DNA from: HGM12587 sp964580255
GTDB lineage: Bacteria; Bacillota; Clostridia; Lachnospirales; Lachnospiraceae
DNA length: 6,859 bases
Reading direction: 5' to 3'
Assembly (NCBI GenBank): GCA_964580255.1
Contig: CAZOJX010000099.1
Coordinates: 1-6,859 of the forward strand
Shown here: piece by piece, positions 1-6,201 of the stretch
Layout of the letters: each line of letters begins with the position of its first letter
Numbering within the stretch: position 1 is the first letter of the stretch
Notes under the pieces: model-generated
Databases searched by the model: none
Told to the model about the DNA's origin: nothing
What the model saw: the letters and a program-made list of their open reading frames with translations, nothing else
Translations under genes and position numbers: made by a program

Positions 1-45
1 AAAGAGATGTTTGAAGATTGTGTAGAATTTAATATGAAGTTTTGA
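1..45 (+). CDS. possible 3' end of an upstream gene (partial)
   Basis: Frame 1 is open from the first base to a TGA at 43-45 and encodes 14 residues ending in ...EFNMKF. The other two forward frames hit stops within the first 25 bases. A perfect hairpin terminator follows 16 bp downstream, as expected after a gene end. The piece is too short to identify, and the open frame could be chance; the main support is the terminator placement. Confidence 0.35.
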   Translation, partial: KEMFEDCVEFNMKF

Positions 46-61
46 AGGTATATGATGTAGG

Positions 62-87
62 GAGGATACAAAAGTATCCTCTTTTTT
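62..87 (+). terminator. intrinsic terminator upstream of the antiporter operon
   Basis: A perfect 8-bp stem, GAGGATAC (62-69) and GTATCCTC (74-81), encloses an AAAA loop and is followed directly by six T (82-87). It closes whatever transcript enters from the left and insulates the promoter just downstream. Confidence 0.88.
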
Positions 88-89
88 AA

Positions 90-118
90 TTTTCTCTTTA
101 CCTTTTTTATGTTATAAT
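90..118 (+). promoter_or_regulatory. sigma-A promoter with extended -10 for the antiporter-helicase operon
   Basis: A perfect TATAAT (113-118) is preceded by TG at 110-111, giving an extended -10 (TGnTATAAT). At 17-bp spacing the -35 position (90-95, TTTTCT) is poor, which fits an extended -10 promoter. The predicted start near 124-126 gives a leader of only about 22-24 nt before the ATG at 148. Confidence 0.75.
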
Positions 119-147
119 GATTTCTCACGAAGAAAGGGGTAATGCGA

Positions 148-1749
148 ATGAATATGAATATTTTGATTTTTATGGTTGCCAGTGTGATCCTGCTGTGCGT
201 CCTGGTGGAGAAGTTTTCCGACCGATTTGGAATGCCGGCGTTGATCTTTTTTATGTTTATCGGGATGTTGTTTGGGTGTGACGGGATTTTTAAGATCCCC
301 TTTGATGACTTTAAACTGGCAGAAAATATTTGTTCCATTGCATTGATCTTTATCATGTTCTATGGTGGCTTCAACACCAAATGGCAGGCAGCGAAATCCG
401 TTGCAGTGAAATCCATTCTTCTATCTACCGCAGGCGTGTTTATGACTGCCGGAATTACCACATGTTTATGTTATTGGATATTGAAAATTCCATTGCAGGA
501 GAGCTTTCTGATCGGAGCCGTTTTATCTTCTACAGATGCGGCAAGTGTGTTTGCAATCCTTAGAAAAAATAAATTGAACCTGAAAGATGGTACAGCATCG
601 ATTTTAGAAGTGGAAAGCGGAAGCAATGACCCGGTATCTTACCTTTTGACGATCATTGCCGTTGGCTTTGCAACGGGAGAGTCATCAGGAAATATTTTAG
701 GCGTAGTTGCAATGCAGATGATCTTTGGCGTTCTGGTAGGAGTTTTATTTGCAAAGATCACAATTCAGATCTTAATGAAGACCAAACTGGTGGCAGAAGG
801 GCTGGAAATGATTTATATGATCGCTTCTGTGCTGGTGTGCTATGCTTTAACAAGTTTTCTCGGCGGAAATGCCTATTTGAGTGTGTACCTTTTTGGAATC
901 GTGACAGGAAACCAGAGACTGCGAAAGAAAACGGAGATCATTCCATTTTTTGATGGGGTGACCAGTCTGGCACAGATTTTGATCTTCTTTTTGATCGGAC
1001 TTTTGACCTTTCCTCATGAAATGCCTCAGATTATTCTAACGGCACTTGCCATCGTACTATTTCTGACATTGGTCGCAAGACCGGTGGCAGTATTTTTACT
1101 GATGCTGCCATGCAAATGCTCTATCAATCAATGCCTGCTGATCGCATGGGCAGGGCTTCGCGGAGCATCTTCCTCCGTGTTTGCCATTATGGCAGTTGCG
1201 GCAGGGGTATCCATGAAACAGGATCTGTTTCATATTGTGTTCATGGTATCCCTCTTTTCTGTTGCGATTCAGGGAACATTGTTGCCGGAGGTGGCAAAGA
1301 AGCTTCATATGGTAGACGATTCTGCAGATGTCAGAAAAACTTTTAATGATTACCAGGAGGAAACTTCCTTCCAGCTTATGAAAATGCATATTCCGGAAGG
1401 ACATAATTGGGTAAATAAACGGGTGCGTGAAGTTTCCATGCCGACAGGCTCGTTGGCGTTGATGATCAAACGACAGGAGGAAAGTATCCTTACAAGAGGA
1501 AATACGCTCATCAAAGCCGGGGACGACATTATTTTAAGTGTCACTCCATATAATCCAAGCGGCAGCGAAGAATTGGAAGAAAGAACGATCGATCGGTCTG
1601 ATGACTGGTGCGATAAAGCGATCAGTGAATTAAAGATTGCAAAAAACCAGCTGATTGCAATGATCATTCGGGAACAGCAGCCAATCATTCCGGACGGAAA
1701 CACTGTGCTGCGGGAAAAAGACGTAGTTGTTTTTATATCAGTAAATTAA
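148..1749 (+). CDS. CPA1-family K+(Na+)/H+ antiporter with C-terminal RCK_C-type domains
   Basis: This is an integral membrane monovalent cation/proton antiporter of the CPA1 group (NhaP2/CvrA-like), expected to exchange cytoplasmic K+ or Na+ for protons. Numbering is from the ATG at 148 (533 aa). About 12-13 hydrophobic segments fill residues 1-380. The family signature lies at 128-162: STDAASVF, then a conserved E156-S-G-S-N160-D161-P, where the Asn-Asp pair is the ion-binding site of CPA1 transporters. A second conserved helix contains AWAGLRGASS (333-342). Two soluble segments follow, about 404-467 and 490-533, each with the beta-rich RCK_C/TrkA_C pattern (a G or N-rich turn, then AGDDIILSV or EKDVVVFIS); such domains gate transport by ligand binding. 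An ATG also exists at 142, but it lies only 2 nt from the AAAGGGG ribosome binding site (133-139), whereas 148 lies 8 nt away. Cotranscribed with the helicase downstream. Ion specificity cannot be read from sequence. Confidence 0.92.
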   Translation: MNMNILIFMVASVILLCVLVEKFSDRFGMPALIFFMFIGMLFGCDGIFKIPFDDFKLAENICSIALIFIMFYGGFNTKWQAAKSVAVKSILLSTAGVFMTAGITTCLCYWILKIPLQESFLIGAVLSSTDAASVFAILRKNKLNLKDGTASILEVESGSNDPVSYLLTIIAVGFATGESSGNILGVVAMQMIFGVLVGVLFAKITIQILMKTKLVAEGLEMIYMIASVLVCYALTSFLGGNAYLSVYLFGIVTGNQRLRKKTEIIPFFDGVTSLAQILIFFLIGLLTFPHEMPQIILTALAIVLFLTLVARPVAVFLLMLPCKCSINQCLLIAWAGLRGASSSVFAIMAVAAGVSMKQDLFHIVFMVSLFSVAIQGTLLPEVAKKLHMVDDSADVRKTFNDYQEETSFQLMKMHIPEGHNWVNKRVREVSMPTGSLALMIKRQEESILTRGNTLIKAGDDIILSVTPYNPSGSEELEERTIDRSDDWCDKAISELKIAKNQLIAMIIREQQPIIPDGNTVLREKDVVVFISVN

Positions 1750-1764
1750 ACGATAGGAGCAGTC

Positions 1765-3666
1765 ATGGACGAAGGCTTTAATAAAGGACAAAAGGAAGCG
1801 GTAGAGCATTTTCAGGGACCGGCGCTGGTACTTGCAGGTCCGGGAAGCGGGAAAACCAGAGTAATTACTTACCGTACAAAGTACCTGATCGAACATTACG
1901 GGGTAGATCCGTCGGAAATTTTGGTCATCACTTTTACAAAAGCGGCAGCATTGGAAATGAAGCAGCGTTTTCAGAGTATGACAGAGCGTAAATATGTGAC
2001 TGTTAATTTCGGTACTTTTCATGCAGTGTTCTTCGGAATTTTGCGTCATGCCTACGGTTATACCGCAGATAATATTGTTCGGGAAGAACAGAAAAACAGA
2101 TTTTTTAAAGAAGAAATCTCACATATGGATCTTGAAATCGAAGACGAGAGTGAGTTTATTCAAAATGTGATCGGTGAGATCAGCCGTGTAAAAAATGAGC
2201 GGAAGAATATTTTGGAATATGAAGCGTTATCCTGTGATACTAAAGCGTTTCGCACGTTATTTCAGAAATATGACAATCTTCTCAGACGTCAGAACCAGAT
2301 CGATTTTGACGATATGCTGGTTTATACTTATGAACTGCTGTCCCAGAGAAAGGACATTTTACAGGCATGGCAGAGGAAATTTCGATATATTCTCATAGAT
2401 GAAACTCAGGATATGAACCAGCTGCAGTACGATATTGTAAAGATGCTGGCAGAGCCGGGAAATCATCTTTTTATGGTAGGAGACGATGACCAGTCCATTT
2501 ACCGGTTCCGGGGAGCAAGACCGGAGATTATGCTTGGATTTGAGACGGATTATCCGCAGGCAAAAAGAATCCTTCTGGATACCAACTACCGGTCCAGAAA
2601 ACAGATTGTAGATTCTGCCATTAAGGTGATCGATCACAATGAAAAACGGTTTCCGAAAAAGATCCTTGCAGCACGACCGGAGGGAAATCCGGTGATCACA
2701 GCCGTATTTCAGGATCAGAAAAAGGAATATGACTGTATGATCGAGAAGATCCTCTATTATCATAAGCAGGGAGGAAATTATCACGATATTGCAGTTCTTT
2801 GCAGGACGAACCGCCAGCCGGGGGCATTTGCGGAGAAACTGATGGAATACAACATTCCGTTTCAAATGAAAGATGCCATTCCCAATCTTTACGATCACTG
2901 GATCGCCAAAAATGTCATGACCTATCTAAAACTTGGAAAAGGATCTCAAAAACGTAGTGATCTTTTACAGATTTTAAATAAACCCCTTCGATATATCAGC
3001 AGAGAATGTCTGGAGGACGAGATCGTCAGCTGGGATGTGATGCTGCAGTATTATGAGGATAAGCCCTGGATGTGTGAACGCATTGAAAAACTGCAGTATG
3101 ATCTGAAGATGCTAAAACCGATGAATCCCTATGGTGCACTTCATTATATCCGTCATGTCATCGGCTATGAAGAATATTTAAGACAGTATGCATTGGAACA
3201 TAAGCTGAAGGCAGAGGAACTATTGGAAGTGCTGGAGGAAATTCAGGAGTCCGCCAAAGGCTATGAAACGCTGGAGGAGTGGCAGCAGCATATTCAGGAG
3301 TACAGTGAAAATCTGGTGAAACAGCAAAGAGCTAGGGAAAAACAGGACGGAGTGATCCTCTGTACCATGCATTCCAGCAAAGGGCTGGAGTTCCCAATCG
3401 TATTTATTCCGGAGGCGAATGAAGGGATTACCCCTTATCAGAAGGCAGTCATGAAAGAGGAAATCGAGGAAGAACGAAGACTTTTTTATGTGGCGATGAC
3501 ACGGGCAAAGGAGCTTTTGTATATTTTTTCCGTAAAGGAACGTTTTCATAAACCGATGGAAATCTCAAGATTTGTGGGAGAATTTGCGGAGACGGAAGCA
3601 CCGAAACCGGAAAAGAAAAGATATGAAGGAAGGGACGCATATAAGCGTTACCTGTCAAAAAAATGA
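1765..3666 (+). CDS. UvrD/Rep/PcrA-type superfamily 1A 3'-5' DNA helicase (short form)
   Basis: An ATP-dependent DNA translocase/helicase acting on single-stranded DNA in repair, recombination or replication. All SF1A motifs are visible in the 633 aa: Q-motif F5-NKGQ9; Walker A AGPGSGKT (24-31); motif Ia VITFTKAAALEMKQR (54-68); TFHAVF near 84; Walker B ILIDETQD (209-216); motif III VGDDDQSIYRFRGA (238-251); motif IV LDTNYRS (271-277); motif V TMHSSKGLEFPIVFIP (534-549); motif VI EERRLFYVAMTRAKE (569-583). At 633 aa it is about 90-100 residues shorter than typical PcrA/UvrD. Only 50 residues follow motif VI, so the C-terminal Tudor-like RNA-polymerase-binding tail is missing; the rest is a basic KPEKKRYEGRDAYKRY tail. 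It may be a paralogue rather than the main pcrA of the cell. The start is supported by AGGAG at 1755-1759, 5 nt before the ATG. The gene begins 15 bp after the antiporter stop, so it is an operon partner. Confidence 0.95.
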   Translation: MDEGFNKGQKEAVEHFQGPALVLAGPGSGKTRVITYRTKYLIEHYGVDPSEILVITFTKAAALEMKQRFQSMTERKYVTVNFGTFHAVFFGILRHAYGYTADNIVREEQKNRFFKEEISHMDLEIEDESEFIQNVIGEISRVKNERKNILEYEALSCDTKAFRTLFQKYDNLLRRQNQIDFDDMLVYTYELLSQRKDILQAWQRKFRYILIDETQDMNQLQYDIVKMLAEPGNHLFMVGDDDQSIYRFRGARPEIMLGFETDYPQAKRILLDTNYRSRKQIVDSAIKVIDHNEKRFPKKILAARPEGNPVITAVFQDQKKEYDCMIEKILYYHKQGGNYHDIAVLCRTNRQPGAFAEKLMEYNIPFQMKDAIPNLYDHWIAKNVMTYLKLGKGSQKRSDLLQILNKPLRYISRECLEDEIVSWDVMLQYYEDKPWMCERIEKLQYDLKMLKPMNPYGALHYIRHVIGYEEYLRQYALEHKLKAEELLEVLEEIQESAKGYETLEEWQQHIQEYSENLVKQQRAREKQDGVILCTMHSSKGLEFPIVFIPEANEGITPYQKAVMKEEIEEERRLFYVAMTRAKELLYIFSVKERFHKPMEISRFVGEFAETEAPKPEKKRYEGRDAYKRYLSKK

Positions 3667-3703
3667 TCCCCGGCACCGGGAAGGTGCTGGGGATTACTTT
3701 TTT
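3657..3703. terminator. bidirectional terminator between helicase and DUF1292 gene
   Basis: The sequence 3666-3677 pairs with 3683-3694 (12 bp including one G-U, core CCCC/GGGG) around a GGGAA loop. On the + strand it runs into TTTTTT (3698-3703). On the - strand it runs into the complement of seven A (3657-3663), which also encode the last lysines of the helicase. The last base of the helicase TGA is part of the stem. It therefore ends both convergent transcripts. Confidence 0.9.
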
Positions 3704-3705
3704 GC

Positions 3706-4047
3706 TTATTCGATTCCGAGATCTTCTTCGTACTGCAGCTCGTCCAGCATTTCATCAAATCTGTCTGCTGCGATTTCATATTCTTCATCGCTTTCGATGT
3801 TTTCAAGCATTGGGCCGTCATCAGTAACGGTGTAACGGTATAAGTATACTTCGCTGCCGTCTGCTTCGCCATCGTCTGTTAAAGGAAGGAGTGCGATATA
3901 ATCTTTTCCGCCTGCTTCATAAATGGTAAGGATTGCACATTCTACAACACTTCCATCGTCCATATTAACAGTTACAGTAATATCATTTGTTCCACATGTG
4001 CTGCAGTCTCCTGCGCAGCTTCCACATGCATCTGTTCTTTCTGCCAT
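3706..4047 (-). CDS. DUF1292 family protein with N-terminal cysteine cluster
   Basis: A 113-aa acidic, soluble protein of the DUF1292 family (B. subtilis YrzB-like); the molecular function of the family is unknown. The family core runs from about residue 22 (ITVTVNMDDGSVVECAIL) through the IALLPL strand near 51-56 and VYLYRYTV near 66-73 to an acidic C-terminal helix with a DRFDEMLDEL pattern. The N-terminus adds four closely spaced cysteines, C8-x2-C11-x3-C15-x2-C18, spaced like a metal-binding knuckle; metal binding is inference. The start is well supported: on the - strand GAGGA (4059-4055) lies 7 nt before the ATG. It ends just beside the shared terminator. In many Firmicutes DUF1292 genes sit near ruvX and alaS, but here the gene is alone. 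A candidate structured RNA lies immediately upstream and may be its leader. Confidence 0.88.
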   Translation of the reverse strand: MAERTDACGSCAGDCSTCGTNDITVTVNMDDGSVVECAILTIYEAGGKDYIALLPLTDDGEADGSEVYLYRYTVTDDGPMLENIESDEEYEIAADRFDEMLDELQYEEDLGIE

Positions 4048-4059
4048 ATATTTGTCCTC

Positions 4060-4219
4060 AAACTTTCTATGCTATTTTGCGGGCAACCGGCATGGAGGCC
4101 GCCCTGTTTTATCGGAATTTCCGACAACTGCCTACAAGTAATCTATCATACTTCGGAAAGACTCGCAAGGCAAAGATTGTACTTTTGGAAAACTCGTGTT
4201 ACCATCATAGAAAGATTTT
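4060..4219 (-). ncRNA. candidate structured RNA, 6S-like in architecture
   Basis: A perfect 9-bp inverted repeat, CTTTCTATG (4063-4071) and CATAGAAAG (4206-4214), closes a domain of about 152 nt; on the - strand three more A-U pairs extend it after a one-base bulge. Inside, read on the - strand: a terminal stem at 4129-4172 (UGCCU/AGGCA, then CGAGU/ACUUG, then an imperfect UCUUUC/GAUAGA helix with an 8-nt loop); a small hairpin UCGGA-AAU-UCCGA (4112-4124); and GGGCGGCC-8 nt-GGUUGCCC (4081-4104). Three pairs are G-U on the - strand but would be A-C mismatches on the + strand, so the - strand is the likely RNA. Closing stem, open middle, long terminal stem and 3'-side hairpin together resemble 6S RNA (normally about 180-200 nt). 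No clear own promoter or terminator is seen. It could instead be the leader of the DUF1292 mRNA. Confidence 0.5.
4145..4173 (-). promoter_or_regulatory. possible promoter for the DUF1292 gene
   Basis: On the - strand TTGCCT (4173-4168) and TATGAT (4150-4145) are separated by exactly 17 bp. Each matches the sigma-A consensus at four or five of six positions. Transcription would start near 4138 and leave a leader of about 90 nt holding the two small hairpins. It lies inside the candidate structured RNA, so one of the two readings may be wrong, or both may operate. Confidence 0.4.
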
Positions 4220-4240
4220 AAAGAAAATGAGGGAAGGGAT

Positions 4241-4816
4241 ATGATAAAGTTTTTACAGGAACTGACGGATCTGGTCTTTTTGGAGGATACGCCTCAGGCG
4301 GCGGACGTGATCTTTGTGCCGGGCTCGGAGGAAGGAGCGCTGGCAGAAAGGGCAGCAGATTTGTATCAGAAGGGTTATGCACCATTGATCGTTCCTTCGG
4401 GAAAATATGCCAAATGGACGGGAAAATGTGAGATCGAAGGATTTGAAACGGAATGTGATTATTTTACCCGGTTGATGTTGGAAAGGGGGGTACCGGAATC
4501 TGCAATCTTAAAGGAACGGGAGGCTACCTATACCTATGAAAATGCCATCTATACGAGAAGGCTGCTGGAGGAAAAAGGAATTTCGGTAAAGAAGGCATTG
4601 CTCTGCTGTCAGGCCTATCATGCCAGAAGAAGCAGATTGTATTATCAGGTACTGTTTCCGGAAGCGGAAATCTATGTGTGTCCCACTGTAACAAAGGGGA
4701 TCAGCAGGGAAAACTGGTTCCAAAGTGAAAAAGGAATTGAAGTCGTTTTGGGAGAGATTGAACGCTGCGGCAGTCAGTTTCATCAGATCGTAGCAGAGCA
4801 GGGCGCCATTTCTTAA
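4241..4816 (+). CDS. YdcF-like protein (DUF218 family), cytosolic form
   Basis: A 191-aa protein of the DUF218/YdcF family. E. coli YdcF was reported to bind S-adenosylmethionine, while other members act in envelope metabolism; the function here is unknown. The Rossmann-like core shows the family landmarks: strand ADVIFVPGS (21-29) followed by helix EGALAERAADLYQKGYAP (31-48), strand LIVPSGK (49-55), the conserved acidic and Asn segment EREATYTYENA (92-102), strand ALLCCQAYHARRS (119-131) replacing the usual T-S-x-x-H-x-x-R element, and a late SEKGIEVVLGEI helix (162-173). No signal peptide or membrane helix is present, unlike the anchored SanA/ElyC-type relatives. The start is set by GAGGG (4229-4233), 7 nt before the ATG. 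A weak + strand promoter (TTGTAC 4177-4182, 17 bp, TACCAT 4200-4205) may serve it. Its 5' leader would be antisense to the candidate RNA on the - strand. Confidence 0.88.
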   Translation: MIKFLQELTDLVFLEDTPQAADVIFVPGSEEGALAERAADLYQKGYAPLIVPSGKYAKWTGKCEIEGFETECDYFTRLMLERGVPESAILKEREATYTYENAIYTRRLLEEKGISVKKALLCCQAYHARRSRLYYQVLFPEAEIYVCPTVTKGISRENWFQSEKGIEVVLGEIERCGSQFHQIVAEQGAIS

Positions 4817-4832
4817 TAATTTATGAAGCTGC

Positions 4833-4861
4833 TTCCCATAGGGGTGAGATTCTAGTAAAAT
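4833..4861 (+). promoter_or_regulatory. probable promoter for the membrane-anchored protein
   Basis: TTCCCA (4833-4838) and TAAAAT (4856-4861) are separated by 17 bp and match the sigma-A consensus at four and five of six positions. The predicted start near 4868 would leave a leader of about 18 nt carrying the AAGGAGG site. No terminator separates this gene from the YdcF-like gene, so read-through is also likely. Confidence 0.5.
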
Positions 4862-4885
4862 AAAAGCAGTAAGGAGGAAAACGCA

Positions 4886-6163
4886 ATGACAGCAAAAGAT
4901 TTTTTGAATTATAAGAAACCTCATTTTTGGACAGCACTGATTGCAATTCTCGTGCTTGGATTCGCCGGAGTGGTCAGTGTGCTGGATAAGGAAGAACCTG
5001 CAAAGCCGGTAGAAGCACCGGCAGAAGAAATAGAAGTAGAAGTGGAAGAACCGGAAAAAGAGCCGGAAAAAACCGACAGTCAGATCATTCTGGAGCGTTT
5101 TTCATCTATGGATTGGGAAGAAGTTAAGAAAAATGCAAAGAAATTCGGGGAAGATGGCTGGGAAGAAGGAATCGTTCTTTTGGCAGAGCTTCCGGAAGAC
5201 CAGGTTTTTCTTTATGGATATAATGACGAAGAATATCAGCTTCGGGGCGTGGCAGTGGAGCTTGATGGAAATGTGAATTATTTTGACTGGGAGTATACTT
5301 CCAAACGGACGAATATCTGCCCGGAAATGTATTGGAATAAAGAAGCCTCACAGCTTCAGATCACATTGAACCTTTTCGACGGAGAAAGCATCAATGCGGA
5401 AGAACTGCATGTGCTGGTAGTTCATGATACAAAGACCATGGAAGATTTCGTGCTCCGGTCGAAGGATTATCTGGCAGAGATTGAAGACCGCATGGCAGGA
5501 ACCGGTGTAAAAGTAGGAAATTATGTGGACATTCAGCTTGGAAAGACCATGAGAATGGTGTTTGAACCGATACAGACGGAAGACGGAGAAGAAAAGACTT
5601 TGAAACTTCATCAGGCTGTGATCAGTCTGATACCATCTAAGGACGGCTATCTGTTTGAGATTGGGGACATTGGCGTGGAACCGGAAAAGCGGACAGCAGT
5701 CATTGAGATTGAAGGAACGAAAGAGGAATATACGGAAATTCAGTATATCAGCGAAAACGGCTACAGCATCTGGTATCCGGAAAGTGTTGTTCCGATCGAT
5801 CGATATGGTCATGAGGGCTTTGCAAGTGAGGAAGGAAAGGAAGATGCAGCCTTTCATATGGTGATCGTTCCGGAAGGAGATATGAGTCTGGACGAGGCAT
5901 ATTTAAAGGAAGCTGCAGGAAACTTTAAATCCTCCGGAGAGTATGAAAAGGTAACACTCAGCAAGATCAAAAAACTGACTACAAAGGATAAATCGGTAAC
6001 CATCAAAAAGATTCAGGTGGTACATGATGAGACGGCAGACTGCTTCTACCTGGTGAAAGGAAAGAAATTGACGCTTCTGATCACAGTTTCCATGCCGACG
6101 GAAGGGCTGGAAGGCTGGGGTGCCAGAGCGGATCAGATGGTCTGCACGATCAGCTTTTTATAG
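4886..6163 (+). CDS. single-pass membrane protein with BlaR1-like anchor and extracytoplasmic domains, function unknown
   Basis: A 425-aa protein that I cannot assign to a characterised family. Residues 1-13 are short and basic (FLNYKKPHFW pattern), 14-33 form one membrane helix, and 35-63 form a Pro/Glu-rich linker (repeated EEP, EKEPEK). The rest should lie outside the cell. Two parts can be told apart: about 64-275, with a D-W-E-E-V-K-K helix near 76-82 and many beta-like strands, and about 283-425, starting YISENGYSIWYPES, a pattern seen at the start of extracytoplasmic domains in clostridial membrane proteins. The YKKPxFW plus helix signature resembles the last membrane helix of clostridial BlaR1/M56 sensor proteins, but no HExxH peptidase is present. 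There is no lipobox cysteine. The start is certain: AAGGAGG (4871-4877) lies 8 nt before the ATG. The gene sits 69 bp after the YdcF-like gene and ends just before a strong hairpin. Confidence 0.85.
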   Translation: MTAKDFLNYKKPHFWTALIAILVLGFAGVVSVLDKEEPAKPVEAPAEEIEVEVEEPEKEPEKTDSQIILERFSSMDWEEVKKNAKKFGEDGWEEGIVLLAELPEDQVFLYGYNDEEYQLRGVAVELDGNVNYFDWEYTSKRTNICPEMYWNKEASQLQITLNLFDGESINAEELHVLVVHDTKTMEDFVLRSKDYLAEIEDRMAGTGVKVGNYVDIQLGKTMRMVFEPIQTEDGEEKTLKLHQAVISLIPSKDGYLFEIGDIGVEPEKRTAVIEIEGTKEEYTEIQYISENGYSIWYPESVVPIDRYGHEGFASEEGKEDAAFHMVIVPEGDMSLDEAYLKEAAGNFKSSGEYEKVTLSKIKKLTTKDKSVTIKKIQVVHDETADCFYLVKGKKLTLLITVSMPTEGLEGWGARADQMVCTISFL

Positions 6164-6167
6164 AGAT

Positions 6168-6196
6168 AAAGGGGAAATCGAAAGATTTCCCCTTTT
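6168..6196. terminator. bidirectional terminator between the membrane protein gene and luxS
   Basis: A 12-bp perfect stem, AAAGGGGAAATC (6168-6179) with GATTTCCCCTTT (6184-6195), encloses a GAAA tetraloop. The + strand ends in TTTT (6193-6196) and the - strand ends in TTT, so both T-tracts overlap the stem and are short. Its position between two convergent stops (6163 and 6202) supports termination of both genes. Confidence 0.82.
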
Positions 6197-6201
6197 GAAT
6201 G

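Noticed and set aside
142..147. ATG at 142 as start of the antiporter
   Set aside because: It lies only 2 nt after the AAAGGGG ribosome binding site; the in-frame ATG at 148 has the normal 8-nt spacing.
2359..2898. 179-aa open frame on the - strand inside the helicase
   Set aside because: It lies wholly antisense to intact helicase motifs II-IV and has no ribosome binding site or recognisable domain.
4112..4124. Palindrome TCGGAATTTCCGA as a repressor operator
   Set aside because: It is better explained as the hairpin on the 3' side of the candidate RNA; no promoter element is centred on it.
4215..4220. TAAAAT on the - strand as -10 box for the candidate RNA
   Set aside because: It would start transcription inside the closing stem near 4208 and has no acceptable -35 at 16-18 bp.
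3923..4244. Two overlapping + strand open frames (72 and 85 aa) across the divergent gap
   Set aside because: They run antisense through the DUF1292 start and the structured region, have no ribosome binding site, and show Cys/His-rich composition typical of chance frames.
5348..5857. 169-aa open frame on the - strand inside the membrane protein gene
   Set aside because: It is fully antisense to a gene with a perfect ribosome binding site, and the translated protein is rich in His, Cys and Phe as expected of a shadow frame.
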